Source of the DNA: Bagarius yarrelli
Lineage: Eukaryota > Chordata > Actinopteri > Siluriformes > Sisoridae
Length of the DNA: 64,000 nucleotides
Direction of reading: 5' to 3'
Assembly: GCA_005784505.1 (NCBI GenBank)
Contig: VCAZ01000001.1
Coordinates: 3,835,097-3,899,096 of the forward strand
How positions within the stretch are numbered: the first letter of the stretch is position 1; every line of letters starts with the position of its first letter. Position numbers and translations under genes: made by a program. Below are positions 36,901 to 48,800 of this stretch, in pieces. The notes beneath the pieces were generated by a model. It searched no databases. It was not told where the DNA came from and saw only the letters and a list, made by a program, of their open reading frames with translations.

Positions 36901-39900
36901 AAGGCGGACGCTGATGCTATTCTCTATATCGGCAGCTGTTCAGAATCTGCACGAATGCGTGTGTGTGTGTAAGCGTAGGAGCCAAACGCGCTTGTGTTAA
37001 AATAGAAGGCAACAAAATGAGCTGCATATTATGTGTGTGCAAGACTGTGTGTGTGTCCCTACATGTATGTAGTGACAGAAGATAGCAAAAAAGTAGAGCA
37101 AGCACTTATATAGTAATTACACACGAATAAAATCAAGCCCAGCATGACACATTAAACAAACAAGAGGTTTTCGAGAAAAAGTTAGCATTCCGTAGCCCAA
37201 CATGCTAGTGAGTAAATGTCAGAAGTGTAAAGGTTACACACTAATGAACAGAGACAGCAAGATGCTTAGTAAGGAACATTTACCTCCTCAAGGAGCCAAA
37301 TCTGAAGACAACTAGCAGGAAGAGGTCTTTAAACAGAAACACACAGCGGCATTAATCACCTCTTAACATTCCTTATCGGAGTTAAGTATTGAGGATTAGA
37401 ACTACTGATGATGGAGAGGATTTTTTTAAGGTGACAGCCCAAAAGGGTTATACAAGCAAGAACAAACACTTTAAAATTCCCCTCTGAGGGACGTAAAGCG
37501 TCTGAAGAACTGATGCTACGGTTATGTAGAGCGTTACCTTGGTAGCAGAGGAGCTTTTGTTTTCCCATAGATTGCGCTTGCCGGTAACGTCGCCCGGTTT
37601 CAGGTCCTGAAAAGGAAAAACAAAATAAAAATGGAGTTACGTCCTACATGCAGGGCTAACACAAAACGTTTGAACAAAACAGAAGGAAAGCAATGGACGC
37701 AAACGGAGAGTAGGAGAAGAGGGCCGAAGAGGCTGAGGTCCTACCTGTTCTTCAGCACAGACTAAGGAGAAGAGAGGACAGAAGAGAAAGCCCAGAAGAA
37801 AGCAGGGCTGAGGAACTGCTCTAGGCAACAGGAGGAAACTTAAGCAGACAGAGGACAAACAGAGAAAATATTCAGTATGTCTGACATCACACACACTTAA
37901 CCTTGCTTATGGGTGATGCTACGCTAACAGTCGTTTACACTGCATGAGATTTAGATTTAGACTAATGTCCCGGATTTTAGAGACGGTTGTTTTTTTGTTC
38001 GTTTTTTTAATAGCAGGAATAACAACCGATTCCATCTGGGGATCATTTTCTCTCTTATTTTGCTAATTGCCTCCCGCTAGTCAGCTCTTCTCTTTCGCTT
38101 AACAGCTACCAACTGGAGAGGGTGAGGGCCAGCAGGAGCGTTTTCTGGGACACGTGAACCCCGACACTGAAAAATCAGTTCTACAGTCTTTTATGCTGTA
38201 TAATATTAACGCCTTTAATACTGTTGCAAGCTATTACACAGACGTCATGGCTCTGTCCACAGAATGCCTTCATCGTTATATGTAATTTTGCTTAGCAACC
38301 CTGGTAAAAAATTGTAACTATTGTGACTATAATTAAAAATAACTAGAATTATTTATGAAAAATAATTTCTATATAATATACAAGTGTTTTATCACTTTGC
38401 TAACAATAATGCTTAAACATGTCACAGAAGGAGGTCTTATAGCCTACCTGCCAAAACGTCAGAGCTAAAAACACTTCATCAAATAAACCTCCCTCAGGTA
38501 AATAAACCTGGACACACACTGTACGATTTGTTAATAGTCTTTTGTGTTGCTTGTCAGACTTTTTGAACATGACCTCCATGCCACACTGTAGGAACTTAGT
38601 TGTCAAAATGTCACAATGTGACATTGAAACTGGATGCAGATGAGAAAACTCGTCCGTAGTTTTACGCCATCAGTCTGCGTCGCGTTCGATAGCCTCTGTT
38701 CTCTTGCTAAACCGTAGCTAAACGGTAGCTAGCAGCAAACAAACAGCAAAGAATTTTCCTTTTTCCTTTAGACCTTCGTAGGTTTCTCTTCCTGCTGTTT
38801 TGTCCACTGGACTCATTATCCCAAGGTGGGTAAAGTATTCGTGCTAATTGTGTCATCAGGTTAGGCGTTTCTATTGGTTCTTGGTTTGATGGTTGTCGTA
38901 GGAGGAGTCACACTGCAGAAAAGTGTCTGAAATCTTTAAACACTGCTACAATTTTATCGAAGGAAAAAAAAAATATTGTAACAGTCGTTAACCGGCTGAT
39001 GGTGAACGTGTCAAAGACAACAGACAAAATTTGTCCCAGACAACCAAATCATAGCCAGAATTTCACAGTGTAAGTCCAATCTTAGCCTTCTAGGTTATCT
39101 TTAAACAAAATTATTCTTTCTTATGGGTTTTAAGGCCCATTGTTGGGATAAAGAATCTGGTGAGAAGTCGTTTACAGAAATCCTGCTAGAAAAATCACAG
39201 TTTTTTTTTTTTTTAACTCTTTTAAACAATAGAATAATATTAGACAATTTGTAGATTTGTCCAATGGTGACACTGAACTGGAATTACTCACATAGACAGA
39301 GCATGAGTAAACGTCACATGATGAAATACTTAAATGCTCTAAAGATCAGGTGTGTGAGGGCCAGCAAACCCCTGCATTCCTTTCATTTATTCAAAACACA
39401 CCATGGCCACTAGGCGGTGCCAACTAAACAGCTTATTACTAAAGGAAAATCTGCTTATGACCTAAACCAGCAAACCCATGCACATGTGACGTGAATGCGA
39501 TTGCCAGCACTTGTACCCTACCACAGGTCTTCCTCCTGCCGTTTTGCTCGCCTCTGGTGTTTTGTTCAGCCAATCATTGATGCGTCCTGCAACGCCCACT
39601 TTTATTCCAGCTGCATCCTACGAACAGAAGAGAAAGCTGAGTCAAAGATCAAAGTGTTGGGGTGGACAGGAAGACAGGAATGTAGAGTCTTTTAGCCATC
39701 GATGTTCTGTGACTGAATGTTGCTGACCTTATTGCTGGAAGGTGAGCTAATGGTGGAACTGAAAACATTGCCCTTCTCCCACATGCTCTTAATGTTGCGT
39801 ACGCCATCAGAACCCCCGGGGAAGTCGATTGCAGCTCCGCGTGGCGAGCGCACCTCTTTATTACCCTGAAAATGAGAGTCAGCGTTAACTAGCGATGGAT

Positions 39901-42900
39901 TGACAGTAAAAACCTCGGAGATCATATATGTGTCTAAAGGACTCATGGAGAAGTGTAAAATTGCTGGTATTTTAATAAAAGCTTCCGCATGGTGACTTAT
40001 TGTTTTACGTCTTTGGATACAAACATCATAGCAGTTCGACACACTAATGTAACAGTGACTAAGGAAGCATTTGTGTAAACATACATCAAAGTTAAATGAC
40101 TAAATCCATCTCTAAAATATCATCATCCATAACACACAATGGCATCTTCTTCCTTCTGCAGTCAAAAATTTACTACACCTATAAAAGTGTCCGTTGTTTC
40201 AATACAATTATGTCATCTTATCTGGCTTTATAACGCTGTATAAAAAACTGAGCACGCTGGAACTGTGAGCTAATGTTGGCCGAGAGAATCAGCTAGAAGC
40301 ACATGCTTGCATCCCTCAGACTTTATATTACTGTTCACATACACACCAGTAGCCAATTGCAAGAGGTTAAAAATTAAACAACGAGTGGATATTCAACAGA
40401 TAAAATACTTTTATCAAGGAAGTGTTTTGAAGGAGGTGGTGTATGACCAAGCCATAACAGGAATGTCAAGAAGAATGTAAAGATTTCGAACGTAGAAGAA
40501 ACTGAAAGAGGCTAGAAAAGCTATGGAGATGTAGAAGGAAGTGATAGAGGCGAAGAATTGACAAACAATTGAGAAAGAATCCATTTTTGTACGTCGCTCC
40601 GGACAAGAGCGTCTGCTAACTGCTGTAAATGAGGCGAATGACTTTATTAAATAAAGTAGGACAGTTAAAGAGCGTAGTCAAAGAGCAGGCGTAAGTCGCT
40701 ACACGGTAATCCGACAGTATCTAATCAATCAAATACAAAATGCAAAACCAGGAACAGAACAGAGATCAAAACCATAAAAGCCTGTAGGCTAGAGAGCAAA
40801 CAATACATCGCCATGTGCTCTAGCAACAGGCTAGTTTAACTAGTCCGCTAACCAGAAATGATACCGGAAGTACTGCATGGCACCTAGTACTCCAGCGAGG
40901 GCGCCCTCTGGTGGTGGTGGGGATAATCGTTACAAGTATATTTGTTAGTAATATTTCCTTATTTCTATCTCACCAATATATATAAATGCAATCTAATTTT
41001 ATATATATTTTATATAATTATATATGTCCATAAATTTTGCTCTCCCCAAAGATTTTGTCTTTCCATTTAGCAATGTAACTGAAAGTACCCCAGTAAAGAA
41101 TGAGTCCACTGCACAATTTACACAAAGCCGTCAGATCACCGTTGTCTCACCTCGCATGACTTTTTAGGTTAACATTCATTTGCGACAGAAGGTTCCACAC
41201 TGCGTGACTTTACAGTACGACAAATAGCTGGCAACTCGGTCTGCTCCACAAACTGCGTTTCACAACCAAAAACATGTGAGAAAGGATAAGAAAGTGTGGT
41301 TGGTTGTGAGACGTTATTTGCCGAGCAGACAATGTTGCCGGCGAATTTTTCTATCCTATTTTGATTTCAGAGTTTTATATCATGGTCTACTTTAACTCCT
41401 CCCTCCTTTCCGCTCATTGGCTGTAGGTCACCACTGAGATATTTTACAGTCAGAACTTATTTTGAATCGCCAACAGGTGCAGATATCCAGCATGGCAAAT
41501 ATTTTACGATCCTCTGCGATGGACGCCGCAGCAATTCTCTGAAATCGTGTCTTACAGCTACTGTTTTAGCATGACAATACCCCCGTGCACAAAGCCCCCA
41601 AAATCTGAAGACATACTGTGTTCTGGTTAGAGTGGAAGAACTTGAGAGTCAGAGCCTTGACTCTGACTCAACCCAACTGAAAGACCAACTGAACCTCAAA
41701 TCTCCACACCTCAACATTAGTGTCTGATCTCCATGTACCAGATTCTAGTGGAAAGCCTTTCCAAAAACTTTGGAGGTTATTATAGGAAGTTATGTGAAAT
41801 TAAAATAATGTAATTATGTAAATACTGAGCTGGGATCTGTCTAATTGTGTTTGAATTTGATATCCCTTATGTTCCAGCATGCTTTTACTATAGTCCTGTG
41901 ATGTAATTTAAGAAGACATCTAACCTGTTGGGACTTGCAGTCTGTTCGCATTCTGATTCTGGTCCAAAAATTTGTATGCATCAATGAAACTATGATATTA
42001 CATGTGCTGCTCTGTGGGGAGGTGATAAAATGCTGTCAGTGACATTGTGTGCGAGTTTTACCTGCACAGCTGTGGTGTACTGCTCCAATCTGTTGTCAAT
42101 CTTTGACACCACGGGAGAGTGGGATGTCTTCACGGCGCTGACACACACGACACAAAGACACACACAAGATCCATGTATACAATTGCTGCACGATAGTGTC
42201 TAAACTATCTGTAGATGGTGGTGGGAATAAATGTATTTATAGTTTTTGTGTACTATTAGAAGGTACAGGAGTTTAATTACTTGGGGGTCGACAGTCCAGA
42301 GCAATAGAGAGTGTGTAAAAGAGGTAAAGAAGCGAATACAGGCAGGTTGGAATGGGTGGAGAAACGTGTGACAGGAGAATATCAGATAGAATCAAGGGGA
42401 AGGTGTACAAGACAGTGGTGAGACCAGCTATGATGTATGGTTTAGAGACAGTGGTGAGACCAGCTATGATGTATGGTTTAGAGACAGTGGTGAGACCAGC
42501 TATGATGTATGGTTTAGAGACATTTAGAGACAGTGGTGAGACCAGCTATGATGTATGGTTTAGAGACAGTGGTGAGACCAGCTATGATGTATGGTTTAGA
42601 GACAGTGGTGCTGAGGAAGAAACAGGTGGCAAAGCTAGAAGCAGCAGAGCTGAAGATGTTGAGGTTTTCTTTGGGAGTGACGAGGTTGGACAGGATTAGG
42701 AACGAGTTCATCAGGGGGACGGCTCATGTTAGATGTTTTGGGGAGAAAGTCAGGGAAGCCAGATTGAGGTGTTTGGACATGTCCAGAGGAGGGATAGTGA
42801 ATATATTGGTAGGATGTTAGAAATGAAGCTACCAGGCAGAAGGCAACGAGGAAGACCAAAGAGGAGGTATATGGATGCGATAAACGAGGACATGAAGTGA

Positions 42901-43229
42901 AGAGGATGTAGAGAATAGGGTTAGATGGAGACAGATGATTCGCTGTGGAGACCCCTAAAAGGGAACAGCTGAAAGGACTTGAAATTTTATTACAGATCTT
43001 ATAATTAGGTATATGTGTTTGGTATATGGGCACCCATGTGCTAGAGAGACAAATACTTTTTATTCAAATTCTATAAAAAAAGAAAAAGAAAAAAAAAAAG
43101 AAAAAAAGAAAGAAAAATAGAAGATCTGTTGAAATACCTCTTCTGTGCTGACCTGTTGAGGAATTCTGCCCTTTCACCAATCTGGGAAGGAAGATCAGAT
43201 AATGAATGGAAAGCTTATTGTTCATGTGG

Positions 43230-43280
<51 letters not shown>

Positions 43281-45848
43281 CCCGTTCTTTTTAGCCTGTC
43301 AGCGGGCCAGGACAAGCAGAACCTTTCAGCCCAAGATCTCTGTGGGAAGTATAGCATGTTTATGATATATGCCAATAGAGCTAACAGGCTAACAGAGGGG
43401 TAAGTGTTCTTGCAAACCACACAATAACAAAAAAACAAACACACACGCATAATAGATGCCCATCTTCCCAAGCCACCCCACCCCTTTTTACAGTTAATGC
43501 TAGCGAATGTGGGAGTTCCAAAAATACTCCCTTCAGGAAATTCCCCATCTGTGGCGGGTTTGAAACAGTTCTGTTTAAATGTGGTTACAGTAACCCCATT
43601 AAGGAAATGGCTTCCTTGCGTTCCATCAGAACTAACACTTTATCTCATTCATTGGTTTTTTTTTTTCTGACAACGACTGCCGCAAAGCGAAAAAACAGAA
43701 AGAGAGCATGTTGTTTTTAGTCCATGTTCAGAACATGTGGATCTTGGAGACTACACAGCAATTAGATCCATGTATGGCAGCCTCCGGTTTGACATTTTTA
43801 CAATTTATTTTGTCAGATATACTTGTTTTTTACAGCAGAGTGAAACTCTTTTTTCACATATCCGATCTTAGTGAGTTGGGGGTCAGAGCGCAGGGTCAGC
43901 TACGATACAGGGCCCCTGGCTCCTGGAGCAGGAAGGGTTAAGAGTCTTGCTCAAGAGACCCAACAGCGGTTGGCTTGCTAGTGGTGGGGGTTAAACCCAG
44001 GTGTTTCTGGTCTTTAGATCCACAGCTGGCGGTGGTGGGGCTTGAACCCAGGTCTTCCTGGTCTCGAGATCGGCAGCTTAGATTAGCCTTAACTATTTGA
44101 GTCACCACTGCCCCTTAATTAAGTTCTGGAAAGTATTTGTTTAGGCAACTTTAACATTTACGGCATTTGGCAGATGCCCTTATCCAGAGCAACTGACATT
44201 TATCTCTTTTATACAACTGAGCCTAGGGGGCCTTGCTCAGGGGCCCAACAGTCGTAGTTTGGTGGAGCTGGGAATCGAACCCACAATCTTCGGGTTGGTA
44301 GTCCCACATCTTAATGAGCCACCACTTCCCCACACTTAATACCGGGTGAGTGCCCGGTAAATGTTGTAAATCATTAAATCATTAAAAGTTGTTTCAGATC
44401 AGCTAATCCAGGGGGCACCCAGATTTGAATTGGGGGCCTCTGGATCTGCAGTCAAACGCTCTCCCGCTGAGCTATTACCCCCCTCAATTGCAGGTAGAAA
44501 TTTAAATCCATTTCCTCCTGGCAGTAAAAGGAGAAAAAACTCTATTTCAGTGTTATGCTTGTCTTAGCTACAGACGTCATGTCTACGGAGCGCTGATGCG
44601 TACAGCACACATAGATTAAAGTACTTTTAGTACAGGATTTCTGTCACATTTCACATTTCAGTCTGCCTGGAAACAGTCCCAATGCTGTCTGATCAAAGAA
44701 GTAAGCTGTTGTGCTTATATTGGTGGCAAGACGCAATAATTAAGATCGATTAAAATTTTTTACCAGTTTTATAGCGGTCTGTTATTTGTAGGGGTCATTT
44801 CCATGCCCCTAAACATGATGCGTCACAAAACGAAACGCCATAAGTTGAGTTATCTTTCAGTTATAAGTCTTACGCCAGAGCTGGGCGATCTCGGTCCTGG
44901 GGGGTCGGTGTCCTGCAGAGTTCAGCTCCAACCCTAATCAAACACACCTGAACCCACTAATCAAGATCTTTCTAGGTTTACTTAAAAATTACAGGTAGGA
45001 GTGTTGAGGCAAGCTGGAGCTAAACTCTGCAGGACACTGACCCTCCGGGACCGAGATTGCCCACCCCTGTCTTACGCGGTCCTTAGCTATTCAATGAGGC
45101 CAAAGTTCCCAGCGCTTCTGTCGTCAGTTTCAAGGTCTGGCTGTGCAAGACTAGTGTTATACTGACTGCAGCACAGGAGCATCAGAGACAGTCTGACAGA
45201 TGGCACTGTATCTGAGTACAAAACAACTTCATTATGCATGGCACGTAGGGCACGTACCTACGTATTTTATTCGGAAACGTATTTAAAGCCTGCTATACCT
45301 TAAGGGAAGAAATCACACAGAACTAACAAGGTTTTCGACATATTTAAGCGGAACTGTTTCTTTAGCTAACAAGATCTTATGCATGATTATTGTTTAGAAC
45401 AGATAACATTTGTTCACACTTGTTTGGGAACCAATTCTCACTATGAACCATTAACCTTAACTTTAACCTTAATAAACTCTTAATAAGCTGTTTATTAATC
45501 GTTAATAGTTTAGGTATGGGGTAAGAGTAAGGGTCATAAAGTATAAGGCATTTATATCATCCTTATACTTGTGAAATTTTCAGCCAACAAAGGGCCTTGC
45601 TCCGGGGCCCAAAAACTAAAACCACAATCTTCCGATCACCAGTCCAACGCCTTTAACCACTAAACTACCACTTCCGAATTTAATCCTAATATATATGTTA
45701 CCCCTTTATTTTTTCACTACAGCCATGTGGAACGATTTATATTGCCTTAAAACAAAGCTGTTAAGGAATGTTATGAGCAGACAGACCAATTAATTTTGAC
45801 TTAAAGCCAGCTTTTCATAATTCAGCCACAGCGACATCCAATCCAGAG

Positions 45849-45887
<39 letters not shown>

Positions 45888-48800
45888 AGTAACACTGCTT
45901 AAATCATGATTAAAAAACATTAGCGTGCATAAAAATTGCAATATGGCAGGTAGTCAAATCTCACACCTAAAAATCACACAGCATGCGCTACATACAGTGA
46001 ACATGATGACAAAGTAAATCTGTGGACAGAGAATGGAGGCGGTGCTGTCAGTTTCTTCTCATAAAATATAATCAGACATACAAACTGAATGAATATGTGC
46101 AAGATTATTAAATATCCTGATATCCGGTCAGTCGTTGATGTCACAATATGTCACATTGTATTTAACGAAACAATTCTTTTTTCGCATATCCCATCTTAGT
46201 AAGTTGGGGGTCAGAGCACAGGGTCAGCTATGATACAGCGCCCCTGGAGCAGGAAGGGTTAAGGGTCTTGCTCAGGGATCCAACAGTGGTGGCTTGATGA
46301 AGCTTGGAAATGAACTCTTCGGGTTGGTAGTCCAACACCTTAATCATGAGCTACCACTTCCCTCTACATTTCTCCACATTTCTAAACCAATTCCCCAAAT
46401 TTTTTACATTTCCAAGATGGCGTTCCCATAAAACCAGAAACTTTCCACCACTTTGCAAGCCTACTTAGGAAAACACACTGAGAGTGTTATTAAACATTTG
46501 TTCTGACTTTAAAGTCAAATTCATGCTTCTTGTAACACAACCACGCTGTGCCCAGTGGTTGTAATACTTACAACGTGTGTCTAAAAATCTAGAACAGTTG
46601 ACTCATGTGTTATAGTAAATCTAATCAGTGCTCACAAAAAACAGCAAATGTTCATTAGGTTTATTAGATTTGTTATCAAGGGCCTGAAGTCATGCAATGC
46701 AATCGAATTAGCTGATGAAGTGGCAGCAGCGCAATACATAACCCTAGAATACACTTCAAGAGCTTCAAGCTATGTTCACATCAAACATCAGGATAAGCAT
46801 AAATGTCATTTCATTCAATTTTCTTAAATTAAGAAAAGTTATCCGAAGCTATTATGGGCTAGTCGTCCTGACCTATTTTTTGTTCTGTGACCACTGCTAG
46901 CTTAGATTTCTATTCAGACTCTGATGAGATCTTTTGCTGTTGTAGCCCATCCACCTGAAGGTTTTTATTTTATTTTCAGCTCAGTGTGTCTACATTGGGT
47001 TGTTTTGCCGCCTGTAGTGTAAACGCAGATATCACATCCGGGTTAGTTGTAAAAGATGATGTAAACAGGTCGTCTAAATATCAGATATAGTCACTAAATC
47101 GGAATTGGGCATCAAGCTGTGCAGCGTAAATGCAGCCTAAGAGGCTCAGTGCACATACAGGACACATACACATGAACCCAAACACTGCCTACAACCAGAT
47201 CACATTCATTCGAACGCCTCCCCATTCAACATTCTCACAAACACACATTTTTCTTGGAAACGATTTTCTTTTAATTCTGATGAGCTTCATCTTATTCAAT
47301 AAGAAAGATAAAAGAATGTGTATAGTGTGTCACCCACGTACACTAACAAAGTAGAAAGTGAAAAAAAAGAGAAAAAGATGAACTGAATAAATAGAAGTTC
47401 ACCTTCAGAGAGGATCCTCGTGGGCTCACACACTTAAAAGGCTTGCCGGCATCTCCGTCTACCTCTTCTCCGACCTTCTGCCTCCGCTCAGCTGCCTCCG
47501 CTCTCCTCCTCTCTATCTCCTCCTTCATCCTCCTCTTCTCTTCCTGCACATGGGGAAAAAAAAACTCTGTTCAGGTACTGTACATCACATGCTAGCACAA
47601 AAACACACACATTAACATTAGACCCCCCAGAAAGTAGCATGCTAATAAAGCAGTGAATTCCACCTCAGCTGGGGAATTTTTCAGCCTGCGGCATTTCTTA
47701 ACTCGGCTGGCAGCCATCCGACGCAGGCCTTGTGGTAGCTAATTAGTCCTTTATTTACTCCACCTTTTAATTAGGAAAAAGTAGCTTGTTAGGACCATAA
47801 TGCAGAGACCAGACGAGCTGACCGGCACGTGCAGTCTGGCATGGTTAAAGTCTGCTTGCTGCTGAAAGTAGCCTACATGAGGCTGTGGGGAGATATACGG
47901 CTGAGAAATACCACTGAGCTGTTGCATGAAGCAGAAATTAAAATGATGGCATGCTGTAATGATCACGTCACATGGTGACTCCACTCTGCCATGAAGACGC
48001 TTCAGCTGTTTTCTGAGGACTTGGGACTACAGTTGCTTACACACAGAGTTTGACTGCATAATTCCTGCTACCTGGAATGAAGATAGGTTCCCTGTTGAGT
48101 CTGGTTTCTCTCAAGGTTTTATTACCGTCTCAGGGAGTTTTTCCTTGCCACAGTCGCTTATCAGAGACAATCAGGGATTTCTATTTCATTCACATTTTAT
48201 AATGATCGAATTATTAAGGACTATTGGTACTCCCTTGCCCACTCTCCAGGAACTGTACACATCCAGAGTGAGAAAAAGGGGCTGGGAAAATTACTTTGGA
48301 TCCCTCACAGCCAAGACATTTTGCCGTCTGGCTGACGCTACAGAGCACCAAGCACCAGGACAGCCAGGCACAAGCGAAAGTTTCTTCCCCCAGGCAATCT
48401 ACCTCATGAACACTTAAATGCTCTCCCCATTGTTCAATAAAAATTCAAGAATATATGCACTGAAATACCACCGTTACCACCGAAACCTGTACTTTCTCTG
48501 TGCAATAATACTCCATATTTTTTATATATAAAATGTGTAATAACCTTCCATTTTCTTTTGTTTGCTCTTACATTCTAATTACTACGTTACTTAAAAAAAA
48601 TGCGCAACTGGAAGCCTCTGTCAACCAAACAAATTTCTTGTAAGTGCAAACCTACTTGGCAATAAAGCTCTTTGTGATTCTGATTGTCTTTGATTGTGTA
48701 AAGCTGCTTTGACACAATGACCAGTGTAAAAAGCGCTGTGCACATACAATTGAAAACAGAATTGAATTAATTTGTAACGCATGTAATAAAAGCAGTCGTT

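Larger units (their letters stand above)
33997..37537 (-). other. cald1 intron between exons 37538-37606 and 33960-33996
   Basis: Contains a GA/GATA tract at 34049-34090, the dispersed repeat at 35325-35640, a SINE A copy and a LINE-type tail, listed separately. Elsewhere I see nothing, including no further coding exon. Confidence 0.5.

Noticed and set aside
37746..37762. A 17-nt AG/GT-bounded block as an extra cald1 exon
   Set aside because: It would shift the frame between two exons that already join in phase 0.
48145..48417. 90-codon plus frame as a host gene
   Set aside because: It sits inside repeat sequence directly upstream of a LINE-type 3' tail and has no splice partners; it is better explained as retrotransposon remains.
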